A DNA stretch of 64,000 bases, taken from NCBI GenBank assembly GCA_964035795.1, contig OZ038324.1, positions 2,228,025-2,292,024 of the forward strand, written 5' to 3'. The position numbers were made by a program, and so were the translations under genes. Within the stretch, counting starts at the first letter, position 1, and every line of letters starts with the position of its first letter. The DNA comes from Pterobdella sp. o SKG-2022. Taxonomy: Eukaryota > Annelida > Clitellata > Hirudinida > Piscicolidae. The notes beneath the pieces are model-generated. The model was not told where the DNA came from. It saw only the letters and a program-made list of their open reading frames with translations, and ran no database searches. Below are positions 1 through 13,897 of the stretch, one piece after another.

Positions 1-613
1 ATTTTAAAGAGTTTTTACAAAACTTAAAATAAATAATTAATTTTTTATCTTTTATACATAAAAAAAATAAAATCTGGGACAATAAAATTATAAAACATTA
101 AACCATAAAATATATATATATATATTATCAACAAGCCACAAACTAAGTGAGAACGAAACATAGTGGGACAAACGCGCTCACTAACGCGCATACAAGCAAG
201 AGGACAATCACAGAGTCATAACATCTACACACATATGAATGCATATCATCACATACGCATAAATACAAAATAAAACAGAGACAAACGAAAATAAATATTA
301 ATAATTATTTTGTAATTTTTATAAGTGAAGTTCATTGGTTTAAGTATTCTTTGTTGGAAACTTTAAATATACAAACTTTTTCAACTTCAATTAAAAATTG
401 ATTCAAAATGTCAAACAAAATAAATCTATATATTTATTTTTTTTTTTTGGTATCTAGACAAAAGCACTTCCTTTCTTCAAACAAAATCTCAAATGATAAT
501 GATATCCATTGATAAAATGGCGACCAAAAAGTTTAAAAAACAACAGCATCCTTAAAGCTTGAGTTGACATTGAAAAGTCGAGTGCAAGCAAAACCACAAG
601 TATTATAACTATT

Positions 614-680
614 GTTAATGGTATCATTATTTTCAATACTTGAATTTTTGGTATCATTATTTTCAATACTTGAATTTTTT
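614..680 (+). repeat. 31-bp tandem duplication
   Basis: GGTATCATTATTTTCAATAC followed by TTGAATTTTT occurs twice head to tail. Confidence 0.92.
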
Positions 681-891
681 TTTTATTTTTATCATTTAAT
701 TAAAAAAATTTTTATTATTCCTATTATTATTTTTTCAATAATCTTTTTTCATGCATCAATTGTTATAAACTCCGCCCGAAATAGACGATGGGTGATGGGT
801 ATCGATTTGAACCAAGATGGATAGAAATATTTAAGAAATGAATTATTTCGGAATTTCAATTTAACAGCTGTTTGTATTTACGCTTCAATGA

Positions 892-1400
892 GTGGATGGG
901 TGGATGGATGGATGGATGGATGGATGGATGGATGGATGGATGGATAGATGGATAAATATATGAATGGGTAAATGGATGGGTAGATGAATAAGTGAATAGA
1001 TGAGTGGATAAGTGCGTAGATGGATAGATTAATAAATGAATGTAAAAAAAGTGCGATGCAAAGCCGATAGAAAGCTGAAAAAATTAAATGAGCAATGATG
1101 TGATGGATAGTAAAAAGTGAATTAATTTGAATACGTGCAAAGAAATGAAAAGATCAATAAGAGATCTATGCGTTATTAAGTGTGCTTTAAAAAGATTGTT
1201 TATGAATAGATGGTTGGATGGATGGATAGATGGATGGATAGATGGATGGATGGATGAATGGATGGATGAATGGATAGATGGATGGATGGATGGATGGATG
1301 AATGGATGGATGGACGAATGGATGGATGGATGGATGGATGGATGTATGGGTAGGTGAATAGATAGATGGATTGATGGATGAATGGATGGATGAATGGATA
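892..1400 (+). repeat. (TGGA)n microsatellite blocks
   Basis: Two dense runs of TGGA/ATGG units (892-955 and about 1205-1400) are joined by a diverged stretch of the same family (GGATAGATG, GGATGGGTAG). Long open frames here (poly WMDG and poly IHPS) are products of the repeat. Confidence 0.95.
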
Positions 1401-2554
1401 GAAAAACTGAAACAGACGGATTGTAGGAGAAATGAAAGGTTATTGAACAAAAAGAATTTGATGAAAAAAATGACAGACATATAAAAGAAATGGCAGACAA
1501 AAGAACTTTTTTAGAGTGGTGTTCAAATAATTAAGAAAGTATCGGCTTTTGCTTCCATTCCATGTGGTTCGGAAAAGGAAAATAATCATATGAGAGGCAT
1601 ACAATTCTGAAACAATTACTAAACGCTATTACAAAAAACTTGATATATATCCGGTCTTCAAACCCTTGTGTTAACGCCAGTCTTTATCGCATGCATGAGA
1701 TTTACTGACGCTGATTAAATGTTTGTTTAGTTTAAACCGATTAAGATCATTTGTTTCAAACAAAATGACAATTAAAAGCTCGTCTACACCACAAACCATA
1801 AAACCTCAAATAAAACCAACAAAGGACAATTATAACACTAAAACAATCGATTTTTTCTCCATAACTTACCGCGTCACTAACGGATTAGAATCTGGTCCAA
1901 TTAAAAGGTCTTTGCTATGTAGGCATGTGGAAATATAATTTTGAATCTTTATATCAATAAAAGTCATCGGTTTATACGTGTCAATCAACTAAAATATGAA
2001 ACACAATAAATTAAGAGTATTTTTAATTGAAAGCTCTATAGAACAGTCCTTTGTGTGCTTTTAGAAGCTTAATGAGAGTTATATTGGATTGAAAGTTTAA
2101 GGTACATTTGAGAGGTACTATAGAAAAACATTAGTTCATTAGGTATGAGGATACTCATGGAAATAAGCTCTTACTTTCTATTGATTGATTTTAGATTTTT
2201 ACAAATTTAAAAAATCCGCTCTATAATATTTTTATTCATTTGTTTTATTGTTACTGTTATTTTAAATTGTTGATTTTTTTATTTAATATCCTCCGAACAT
2301 AATCAACACAATAACACTGTCTCTTAACAGAGCCCTCTGTTCACAAATACTGCTTTCCTATTGGGTACCACGCGTGACGTAATACTACTAACAACCAATA
2401 ACGAACAAGAGTGATAAATTTTATAGGCGGTTTTGAGTGGTGATTGGCCAATTAATAAGATGTGGTGGTTTCTAAGAAGCCAATCAGAATTGAGAATTTT
2501 AAGTTTGAGTTGAATTGTTTGATAATATTTGTACTATAGAGTTTGTAAATATTT

Positions 2555-2775
2555 GGCCATCATCATCATTCCCACCCCAACCACCACCCACATCATTACT
2601 ACCACCTTTATCATTATAATCATCATCATCAGTATCATCAACATCATAATCATCGTAACCACCACCACCATCACCACAACCATCTTTATCACTCCCCCCA
2701 CTTTCCCTCTACCAGCACTACTCTTAACACTGTCACCACCACCACCACCCCTACTCCCCCATTATGTGTACTTAC
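2555..2775 (+). repeat. CAT/CCA-rich low-complexity tract
   Basis: Imperfect (CAT)n and (CCA)n triplets, strongly pyrimidine- and A-rich on this strand. Same character as 5510-5577 and 27402-27480. Confidence 0.85.
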
Positions 2776-3235
2776 GTCATTAAGTCTCAAGCAAAGTTTA
2801 AAAATGATGAATAACTATGATTTACAAGTGAATAATAGTTTTAAATCAATATCATCATTACTATCTCGATCTTTATCACTATAACAAAGTTCATTTATAT
2901 TTCATTTCACTACCATTTCATTCGTCACTTCTCACACCATCTTCATCAACACAATCGCATTTATTAGCTCAAATCATTTGGAAAACAATTATAGATGTAC
3001 GTGTATTAGAACAAGCCCTTAGCAATTCTTATAAAAAATTTACATCTGCTTTGAGTATGAATCAACAGCAAAATAAAAATTATGCTTATAGTGGCGTTGA
3101 CTCTAGGAGTTTTTAGGCCGCTAGATGATAAACATATTACTCGTTAACAGCCGTATTAATAAGATCAATCAGAAGCTTTGAAGATAAGGGTGTTGAGTAA
3201 GTGATAATGAAGTCTGAGGCTGGTTGCATGGGTGG

Positions 3236-3380
3236 TTAGGTAAGCAGGTAGGTATGTAATTAGATATGGGTGAAGAGGGGGGGTTGAATGGATGGGTGAG
3301 TGGATGGATGGGTAAAAGAGTGGTTGGATGGGCGGGTGAGTGAGTGGATGGGTGAATGGGTTGGTGGGTGAATGAAAATG
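3236..3380 (+). repeat. GGTGGATG-type tract
   Basis: Degenerate repeats of GGATGGGTGAGTGGATGG. Diverged direct repeats at about 3080-3125 and 3595-3640 (GGCGTTGACTCTAGGAGTTTTTAGG type) lie on either side of it. Confidence 0.8.
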
Positions 3381-6261
3381 ATTCCAATGTGAAAATATTG
3401 AGAAAAAAACTGAAGGAATGGATGAGGGAGAAAGATGAAAATTGAAAACTGAAGGAATGGTCAAAAACGAAGTTCAAAAAAGACCATACTTGATTGAAGT
3501 ATGTATGATACGTAGGATTACTCAGAGATAACATATTTCAAAATAAAAAAAAGTGATATACTAATTTGAAAATATATACAAATGTATTTAAGACTACGAT
3601 TAAGACTATAGCGGCATCAACTCCAAGACTTTTTAGACCCTATAATTATTAAACTGAAGATAAATTAATTGTTATATGAAACAATATATAAACTGGAAAG
3701 TAATAAAAAATAGAATATTGGAATTTAATAAATAAAGAATTAATTATTAAACATCAGAATATTGATCAAACGCTTCATACAAATTATATCTCAATACTGC
3801 TATCAATTGTTTTTTTATCGCCTATTTACGTCAAACTTTTCAAAATTTTATGTTTAATTATGAATAATATTTTTTTTATTATGTTTTAATATTTCATTTG
3901 TTTCTTTATGATCTTTTTATGTTGTTATCTTTGTTCACTTTTCAATGAAAATTTTCATTCCGCGTGGTATGTTTCTCATTTAACCGTTATTTTCAGTTCT
4001 TTTTTAGATAATTCAGGTATTTTTTTGAACTTTAAAAAACTTTTGGAAAATTTCATAAAACCAAATTTATAAAAAAGATCATCAAAAACCTCTCTTATAA
4101 AAAAAATTTATAATTTTACTAAATACTTGAATTGTTTCAACATAAATTATTGATAGAATATTAATATTAATAACAAAAAAAACAACAGATAGAATATTAA
4201 TTTAAAAACTTCCTACCAGTATAAATCACCTCGAACCACACATACACGCACACAACTTTGACCTAACTATAAATAGAATAAAAAACAATAAAGGATTTAA
4301 TGACGTAATATTATTATAGACATTATCTCTCACGTCATCAACAGTTATTTATAATCTTTGATAACACAGATTCCCGCCATTCATCAAGTGAGCGATAATG
4401 CACGGAGACGACAGACGCCGTTGTAGTGCCGTGTCAAAGGTCGCATAGACATCAAAGCGGAATCAAAGAACAAAAAACTGAAAGGAAATGGATTGTATGC
4501 ACAAAAGATTCGAATTGAAATGATTAAACAGCAATTAAAATGACATTTTTCATTTTTTAACAGATTTAAAATTTTAAGATTTTTTCAGTTTAAAAGCAAA
4601 AATGAAACTTTAAACGAATGCAAAATTTTGTTTTGTGATTCAAATATGCAAAAAAAAGTTCACAAAAACTCATAAATAATCCAACATTACTTGTATGGGA
4701 TATTATACTAAAAAAAAACAACAAATAATAACGGAAATTGAAAAGGATACCAAATATAAATATAAATAAACACAACAAGACAACACCCATAAACAACAAA
4801 CAAGCACAATTGCCATCACGTGATTAATAATATCATCTGAGTAGTTATCGTCTGAATCTTATTATGGCGATATGCTGTGGAGTTATTGGGGCCTTGAGCT
4901 TTTAATATTCATTTGATTAGGTTATTTCTTCTTTCTTAGTTTTTTCCATCTATTTTCGTAATTTTTATTATAGTGTTCAACTTACAACTTCTAGTATTTA
5001 TATGGAGAATTTTTGATGATTTTTATATTTTTCCAGATTGTTATCAAAATAATTCCTAAATATTTCATTTATTATATTTAAAATTAAATAAAACTGTTCA
5101 TTTTGTTTTAGAAAAATAATTAATAAAAAAATGATAAAAAAAAGGGAAAATAAACAAAATCAAAAACACAGTTAATAAGAGAGTAAGGACAAACGTGCAA
5201 AAAGACTCTAAATCGAAGATCAAAGGAAGAAAAATGAAGGCGAAGATAGTAAATAGAACAAGATAATTTTTTATATTATCTTGACATACATTACTGTTTG
5301 TTCATTGGCGCATGAACATCAATAAAAATCGTTGTCATAACAACAGTTTTTGACGTTTGATTCTTTGAAGATGAGTGGGGACTATTAGAGAATTAGAAGT
5401 TGCAAGAGCTGTGCAGTTTTTGATGTCCTTTTTTGTGTTTGTTTTTACGATATATTATGTTTTTTTCAAGTAACTTGTATTTATATTTAATAATAACCAC
5501 CGCAAAACGATGATTATGATGATGATGGAGATGATGATGATGATGATGATGAAGATGATGATGAAGATGATAAAAAAATGAACGATACAAAAAAATATAA
5601 TTAAAATTATCAAACAGAGCTGATTATAATTTGGTCAATAATCCAAATGTATCCATGAATGCAAAATATTGACTGGATATCTTATAAATATTAATAACTT
5701 CGATTGTATCATATATTATAATACTTAAAATTGCATTGATAAATTAAAAAAATAAACTATAATATTAGCATATGGAAAATTATTTGTTTTAAGTAAACGC
5801 AACAAAAAAACATAATATATACGGGAAAAAACAAATGTGTAAACTCTTCACTGGGTATCATCTTCAGGTAACTGATAAGAAAATACCGAAAAAAAGATCA
5901 AAAAGTAACTATAAATATATTTAAAAAGTAATATTATATTAAGATTGGTAAAATATATAATAATACCATCAACAACCAAATAAAAGATAGATTATAATGG
6001 CAGAAAAAAAAATGAATGATAATAAGAAAAAAAAATTGGAAAAAACTTTAGATTAAAAATTGCGTTTTGACGGAAAATTTAAAAGTATTATAAAATAATG
6101 TTGGTAATAAAAGACTTGAGTATTTCAAGATGACCTCTCAGATATGATGGTGACTCAAGGTGGAGTGATAAATATTATCACACAGTTAATTATGTGTTTG
6201 TGTGTGTGATTCTTATCATTTTGACTTTAACTTATGCACGAAAAGATAAATAAAACAAATA

Positions 6262-6635
6262 ATATGAATACCAGGAGATATTCGAACAGAAATGAAAGAA
6301 AGAAAAAATAGAAAAGTACCAAGAATTGGCTAGAGAATTATCCAGGTTATGGAAGGTGAAAACAACAGTATTTCCGGTAATATCAGGTGCTTTAGGACCA
6401 ATAACAAATAAATTAACTAATTATCTTAAACTCATTGGCATAAATATATCTTTCGAAACCCTAAAAATATCAGCCTTACTTGGAAGTGGTTTCATTTTGA
6501 GAAAAGTGCTGGAAAGAAGTCAAAAAAATTAGTTTTTGTCACCCTAGGCTTTTGAAAAAAGCTTGGTACCAAACTCATAACCAGCTTAACCGTGAGAAAG
6601 CACATAATAATAATAATAATAATAATAAAACATCA
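6262..6635 (+). mobile_element. 5'-truncated LINE end with AAT tail
   Basis: A 68-residue open frame (with KYQELARELSRLWKVK read from just upstream, then VFPVISGALGPIT and ALLGSGFILRKVL) matches the conserved C-terminal end of a non-LTR retrotransposon polyprotein. Its stop at 6532 is followed by a short 3' UTR and an (AAT)n tail at 6607-6632. A frameshift near 6305 and the loss of everything upstream show a dead, 5'-truncated copy. Confidence 0.72.
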
Positions 6636-6713
6636 ACACACTAAGCAATAAAGCAATAATCAAAGGTGGTCAAAAGAGCATATTTCAAAAAAAAACTAAT
6701 GCATCTATGACGT

Positions 6714-6752
6714 TTGTGTGTGTGTGTGTGTGTGTGTGCGCGTGCGTGCGAG
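6714..6752 (+). repeat. (GT)n microsatellite
   Basis: A run of TG/GT dinucleotides ending in CGCGTGCGTGCG. Confidence 0.95.
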
Positions 6753-7429
6753 ATTAAAAAGTTGAAAGTAATATTAGGACGAGCTCAATCTGATTTATGT
6801 AGCTTTGCAGAGGTGGGTGGGACTCTGTTGCTTGCTTTTTGTATTTACTTATAATTTTTATTGTTTATTGTTATACTGCTTCTTACCATCATCATATTAT
6901 TTATATAATTTTTCAAATTAATAACTTAAATTGGAAAACTCTCTGAATATTGATAATATTATATATAACTTAACAAACTATGATAGTAGTCAAAGTAATA
7001 AAATTAGCACAGCTAGAAACAACGACAAAAAATAATATAGAAAAAGAACAAAAATGGTTAATAACTGGACTGAAAGTAGCGGATTCTAATTAAATAGTGT
7101 GGTGTTGAGGGAGGTGGTGGTGTGGAGAAAGGTGGTGGTGTAGAGGGAGGTGGGATGTGGAGGGAGGGCGGTGCAATGTATGATTTTGGTATAAGCAGTT
7201 AATTTTTTATATTGCTTGTAGTTATGGATGAAACTGAAAATGGTTGCACTGTTATGAAAACTTTGATATTATAATGTTGTCTTCACTGGCAAATTATATA
7301 CTAGTTTAATTTAAAAAAATTTAATTAAATAAATGAAATTCTGATAGCTTATTTTATTGAAGTTATAAGTATTCCTATTAATAAATGAATTATCTCAAAC
7401 CAGAAACAAAGAATTCTTAATTAGACTCA

Positions 7430-7615
7430 GAGGGCGATAAAAGTATCCCCTAAAACTAAAACCGATGGTAATTAGTATCACCACCTTATTTGGCATCTTT
7501 GGTAGGGTCATCACGTGACATGTTGACCGGAAGTGATGTGCAATTCAAAGATTCTAAATAAGCGGCGGCAATTCGGCGATTAGACTCGAGGGACTCAAAA
7601 GGTGATTACGTCACA
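7430..7615. promoter_or_regulatory. Candidate regulatory island (GATA, E-box, ETS, CRE)
   Basis: Within 185 bp lie GGCGATAAAAG (7433-7443), TCACGTGA (7511-7518), ACCGGAAGT (7526-7534) and TTACGTCA (7606-7613), in DNA richer in GC than its surroundings. Sites are seen; function is inferred. Confidence 0.35.
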
Positions 7616-8509
7616 GATATTATTATTTTTGTTGTTTTAATCAATTTTTTTGTTCTTTGTTATTTAAAAAAACTTTTTGATTTGAATGCTTTTTTTTCAA
7701 TTTTGTTTTGGAACATTCCCATGGTGATAAAGAACTCCAAAATTACTTTTTACAAAATTAAAGATGTCCAATGTATTAATCTATTTATATTAAATTAACG
7801 CAACAATAAAAATCCTCTCAATCTTTATAAAATATTGACACTCTGAAAGGCAAGCGGCCATGAAAATTGACTTACAAATTGAAGCAATCTCTCAAAAAAT
7901 TATTTTAAAAATTTTTGAAGTTTTTTTGGCCGTAAATTCGCTTAAATTTTCACAATCGTAAACTACAAACGCGAAGTCGCCATTAATAAATGATTAGAAA
8001 CTGTAAATAAGGAGTAAAAATGAACGTAAATTTAAACTAAAATATACTTATTTTAGTTTTTTGGTTTTTAAAATATATAACGGCATGAGATTTAGTAGTC
8101 TAGTTAAGTTTTTTTTAAAGATATGAAAAAGAATTTGTGAATATAATTTCATAAAATCCTCTTTTAAACGTCAGTTTTTTAATTTTCAAAATTTTTCCCA
8201 ATAAAAATTGAGTTTTTTAATTTTTTGAATATTTTTTCGAAATGAAAATAAATTTTTGTTTACAGTTATGTTATCTCCCAGATCGATCTAACGGCCAGTA
8301 GCATTGAAATATAAAGCTATTTTATCTATGTTTCATATGTAAGTCTTTGTTTTTTAATTGTTTTAAAATTAGATTTTTAATACTTTTTTCAGTCATTTAT
8401 TGATATATATCAGAAAATAAAGAATAATTAAATGGAAATAAGACATCATTTATGACAAAAACATCTGATAAACATTTAAATTCCAAAACCAAATAATAAG
8501 GCTACATAT

Positions 8510-8945
8510 AACATCTTCACAAAACCTACACCAAATACCATACTCAGCCTATTTACAGTGAGATTCTCTTGCCACTCATCATACCACACTTCACGACACT
8601 ACTTCAAACGCATTGCATCATCTAAGGCTAAACTGTATGAGACCAAACTACGCAACACCGCACGGGCTAAATCTCGCTCTATTTTACTACACCTACTTTC
8701 CTCACCACACTTCGTTATCCCCCAACAAGCCACACTTACAAAAAATCACGCCCAAAACCACAGCTGCACTCCATCTCCAATATTATCACACCCAAGACCA
8801 CAGCTGCCCCATATTCTCCATTATACTGCATCCCAACTCACACTGCCATGCGCTACCCACCACACCTTATAAAACTTCTCCTAACACCCACACCACACTA
8901 CCCATATTTCATGCCTCCACACCTACATCAACCCACCTGGAATGA
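8510..8945 (+). other. C/A-rich strand-asymmetric tract
   Basis: Guanine is very scarce on the plus strand here, and CCACAC, CACCC and similar blocks dominate. The open frames lack recognisable domains, and no splice or promoter context supports coding. The tract at 31795-32300 shows the opposite bias (G/T-rich). Confidence 0.5.
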
Positions 8946-11900
8946 TCTTGAGAGACATCAGGAGATGGAATGTCGACGATGGAATCAGCAGGTTCGTTAT
9001 GTGGGCAAGATAGAGATGGGGTGGTTAAGACGTTGTACAGAAACAGTATTTGGTAAGACCTCGGAGCTTCTGGAATGGGTTGTTTTTGTTGTTGCGCCAT
9101 TGTTGAGATTGCAGAACCCTGTTGTGTTTAAAGGTGTTGTTGATGTAGCCTAAATCAAATAGTGATGTAATCAAACACGGAGTATTTATAAATTACGAGG
9201 CTTTTCGAATGATCACTTGATAATGTTACTTTGTGTTGTTTTTTTCTACTGTTATTTTTGTGTTTTTTTCATTAGAACCTTTTTTTTTTATTTTTATTGT
9301 GTCTAAAAATTTTAAATTCAATTGTGATTATGTTTCACCAACTTTTCAAATCTATTTATTCATTAACAAATCTAAAATTTAAATTCTTCAAATATTATTT
9401 AAAAAACTAAGCTCCAACCATTAAGAAACGTATCGAAACAGCTTCAAAACAGTTTCAACAGCTTCAGTTGTAAGCTCGGCTTGTAACAGTTATTGATGTA
9501 GTAGTTATTGTTATATTGGTGGGTTAACAGCAATCTTCAAAGACAGGTCGAGACTTGCGTTTTGGATCACTGTGTGTTAGGTGGGTTTTTGTTGTGTTGT
9601 GTGTGTTATGGGGAAGGTGTTGTGTTCTGTGAATGTGTGTGGCGTGTGTTGGGAGGTGTTTGTTGTGTTGTGTAGTGTGTTGAAGTGTCATGACTGTGTG
9701 AAACGGTGTACTTTTTGGTGTTTTATGCGGTCTGTTTGAGAGTGTGTTATGAAGGTCAGATATTGAATAAAGACGAAAGATAAAATTTTTGGCTCATACC
9801 TTTTAATATAATTGATTTCAATCGTTAACAGCTTCATAGTGGTAGATACGTTAAAAAAAGCAATCTTATACAAAAGATAAAAGTATCTTATATAGCATCC
9901 AAATACAGTCACAGTCAACCATCAAGCCATCACTTTGCATTTAAAATACTGCAAAAACAAATTATAAAACACAGCAATGTATATATGTTCAACAAAACCA
10001 ACTTCATCGAAGCATTACTCATACCTACAACAACACATTGGCGTCACAAAAACACACACAACGAAAAAAAGAAACAATAAAAGATTAACCAAAGTTGTAT
10101 ATTATCGATAAAAACTCATTTGAAACAAACTTAGTTGGCCAATAATATGTTTTTTACGACTCTTGAGGTTGAAGGATATTAATAATGGTAGGTGATGGGA
10201 TTTATGTGGTAGTTAGTGTGTTTTGTATGTGTGTTTTTAAGTGTTTTTACATGTGGTTAAGTTTTGTATGTTTTTTAATTGTTTATGTGTTTTCTACATA
10301 TGTGAATAAGTTGTATTATAATTTTTATGTTTTTTTGGGTGTTAATAAAAAATTATCGTTTTTATATGTGCGTTCATATGTGTTTCCGTTATGTGGGTCT
10401 ATGAGGTGAGCCACATGAGATCTCGAACCAAATCACAAGCCATAAAACATTTTAAAAATGTGTTTCCTAATTATTTTTTATTATATTTTTAATAATTATA
10501 TGATTTTTCATTTATTTGTACTAGTTTTGATAAAGAGTTTATTCAAGTATTTTTTCTTCAACCATATATTTAAAATTATTTATTGAATTAACTATTTTAA
10601 TTATCATCAATTATTTTTATAACTGATGATTGACATGAGTAATGTCCAACTTTTCTCTTATATAGCACAAACTAAGCATTCAAAATCTGATGTTAAATTT
10701 TGTTTACATATTGATTGACCATAACTAATAACATTCTTCAATTCCCACTTGTGAGTCAAGGTCAAGGTTTGAATACATGGAGCCTCAAATTCATAAGATT
10801 CTTATAAGTTAATTTTTATATGAGAATTTCAACGTGAAGTTTGAAAAAGAGGTAAAAGAATAGATACATTATCTTTAAGAGTGGATTATTGGTATTTCTG
10901 AAATGTTCAATTTTGTGATCCCATAGTATTATGAAAAAAATCCCGATGTCTTGGTTAAGTTGCCAATCAGAACAGATTTATTTATAAACTTTTTTCTGCG
11001 AAAAGTTGAAAGATTTCGTAGATTAAAAAGAAAGCGAGTTGAAAGTTTCATAATTGCTGAGTCATCAGATATAAAAGCTTGGATGGACTGTTAAGAAAAA
11101 TTGAAATTAATATAAACTCTTGATAATGATGATCAAAAGCTATTTTTATTGGATTTCTCAAAGCAAGAATTAAACTAGAGAGACAAAGATTGACAGAGTT
11201 CGAGGTCAGATGAGCAATTGTGTATTAGATAACATAAAACTGTAATTAAGCATTAGGAAGACCATAACATGAGTTAGAGATCTGAATAACCTACCCTAGA
11301 TTCACACTAGGCGCATCAGTTATATGCGGAAAATTTGACGGTTGCCGAGATTGGAAATTTTGACTCAAAAGTTCATGAAATAAAATAATGTTTGAGAAAA
11401 GGTTTTTATGTAATAAGAAATAGGGGTTTGAGAAGAATCTCCCTTTCAAATACCTTCTATAAAAAGCTGCAACTTGCAAACGTCATCAAGATCAGACCCG
11501 TGATTGTGTTGGCGTCAAAAATGGAACTTTTCAGTTAGAAAATTCTACAACAAAAGAGAATTTTCTTCAAGTTTTGGAGATATTCATAATGAAATCAAGA
11601 AAGGCTGATTGAGAAATTAAATGCAAAAAACCTTATGAATACACTCAAAATGTCTCTAGTTATATGAATTATATGTGAATAAATTTTAAAAAACGTCCGA
11701 TACCTTTTAAAAAGTAAACAAGTTTGCAAAAGCGCGCTTTTTATTTTCACACGTGGAGTAGGTGAAAATGAAAGCTGATATAAATAAAAAACAAATATGA
11801 GAATTTGTATTAACCCCAGTATGAAATATAATTTTTGGAATGAAATCTATTAACAATTTTACTTTTATATTTTTAAAAAGTGAATTCTATAAATATGGAT

Positions 11901-12805
11901 AAAAAACACTAAAACAATGGAAATAATTAAAGAACTGCTAAAACTCACAGTTAAAAAGTTTTGGGTTTCAACTTTTCGATTTTCACAAACTTTTGAGTTT
12001 CTTTTCTTCATTGTTTTGGTTTAAGATTGATTAAGAGGTTCAGAAGGGTTCAATATTAATATAAATTTATTTAATTTAATCAATTATTTTAAACACATTT
12101 GGTCGAAAATCCAAAAAAATATTAAATTTTTTCTTCTACCAACAATCTTTTAAAAAAATTTATATCAATTTCTCTGCAAAGTTTTTCACAAAACACCTTC
12201 GAAAGATTCATCGAATCATAACAACTTTTACAGATCCACACTCAAGAACCAAAGAATTTTACTTCAGAGACCTGACTTGCGCTTATATACTGCTCAAGCC
12301 CACTTCACGTGCGTAAGTAAACACACATGCGTAAGCACACATATATATATGAATACACAAGCACTCATATCAAAACACATAAGTACATAAACACACATAA
12401 AAAACATAACCGCATGAAAACCTTCATGAAAATTATATAGATTGTTCTATGATATAACGGTTGATGTTTGTTTGTTCGTTTGTACTCTTGTTTGTTTGTG
12501 TATGTGTGTGGTTTTGTTTCTTTGCTTGCTTATTGTTTATGAATAATATTTCAGAACACGTATCTTAGTAAACTAACTAGTTTTCTGGAATATTACTCAT
12601 TTTATTGTGGCTTTTTAAAAAATCACATCTTGTTAATTGTTAATCATAAGTTTGTGTGAATGTTTCCATAATTATCTATGAGTTTCTTCCGTATATCTAT
12701 CAAGTGTATTATTGCTTGTATGTTGTAGCACTCAGGCTTAAATCAGTGTCAAAAGCATCAATAAAGGCAAACTAATCTGATTTTTTCAAAAGCCAAACCT
12801 TAAAA

Positions 12806-12953
12806 TGAATATAATTTCAAAATACTGGTTAGTTTATTAAGATACGAAGCTTTTCGTTATCAATAAAACGGTTTCTCATACTTGAAAATGTTATTTTAAT
12901 AACGAAAAGCTTCGTATCTTAATAAACTAACCAGTTTTCTGAAACTATATTCA
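12806..12953. mobile_element. Foldback element with 55-bp inverted arms
   Basis: Arms 12806-12860 and 12899-12953 are inverted copies around a 38-bp loop, including a perfect 36-bp core (12825-12860 against 12899-12934). A diverged copy of one arm lies at 12558-12592. This fits a MITE/foldback element; no transposase is seen. Confidence 0.8.
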
Positions 12954-13697
12954 CAAACTAATCTATCGAAGACTTTTTTGAATGTTTATTACACCTAAAA
13001 CTTTGGCTATTGTGCTAATTCTAGTCGGCGTGTGTCTAGGTAGCACGTTCATTTGAGGAGTTATAATATTTTATAATATATTTGACTATTATAATTTATG
13101 TTTGTACTATCAATGTGTTTATTTAGTTTCGAAATTATTCATAAATCGATTTATAGGTATTAAGTAGTTACTGACCTAGAATTAACTTTGTCTGAGTACT
13201 TTGTAACTTATAACTCAAGTGGTTCTTATCATTATATTTTTTAATATTCTATTTCATTATAATTTTGTTTTTATTTTTAACATTATTGATTTTTTTATTC
13301 TCATGATTTTTTTTAATTTCGAAGATCAATATTTCTTGGTAGTCACCAGAATGATGAAAAATGAATATCAAAGTTTAATGAAATCTTTTATTTTTGTTAA
13401 ATTTCACTAATTAATTTATTATTATTATTATTATTTAACTTTATAATCTTTGGGCTTCATGGGCGTGCCTGCGCAGAACAATATAAGCAATAAGACCACA
13501 AAAAAAATAATGAATGGATTAAATAAAATAAAAATAGTTAAGTTAATCACAAAAAAAATTCGAATTAACAAACTAAAACTAATAAAAAATTGGAAATTTG
13601 ATTTAATGAATAAATATTTCAATATTTTTAATAATTTAAATTGAAAATTGAAGAAAAAATGTTTATTCAGAGATTTCGCATAATAAAAAAATTTAGA

Positions 13698-13897
13698 NNN
13701 NNNNNNNNNNNNNNNNNNNNNNNNNNNNNNNNNNNNNNNNNNNNNNNNNNNNNNNNNNNNNNNNNNNNNNNNNNNNNNNNNNNNNNNNNNNNNNNNNNNN
13801 NNNNNNNNNNNNNNNNNNNNNNNNNNNNNNNNNNNNNNNNNNNNNNNNNNNNNNNNNNNNNNNNNNNNNNNNNNNNNNNNNNNNNNNNNNNNNNNNN
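13698..13897. other. Assembly gap (200 N)
   Basis: Exactly 200 N. The round number suggests a scaffold gap of estimated or default size. Nothing can be said about its content. Confidence 0.99.

Larger units (their letters stand above)
1..6261. other. Intergenic AT-rich DNA, no gene seen
   Basis: Apart from the listed repeats I see no supported gene. Open frames are short or repeat-derived. TGACGTAA sites at 2375-2382 and 4301-4308 and CGATAA sites nearby hint at scattered regulatory DNA. Confidence 0.6.

Noticed and set aside
892..1400. CRISPR-like or regularly spaced array
   Set aside because: Units are continuous microsatellite with no unique spacers, and the window is eukaryotic.
1084..1500. 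Long open frames rich in IHPS / WMDG
   Set aside because: They are the translation of the ATGG microsatellite in different frames; no start context, splice site or domain.
6326..6532. Independent small gene
   Set aside because: Its residues match the C-terminal end of a LINE polyprotein and it is followed by a (AAT)n tail, so it is a retroelement fragment.
8558..9153. Overlapping frames at the C/A-rich tract as exons
   Set aside because: Amino-acid content mirrors base composition and no coherent domain or splice structure was found.
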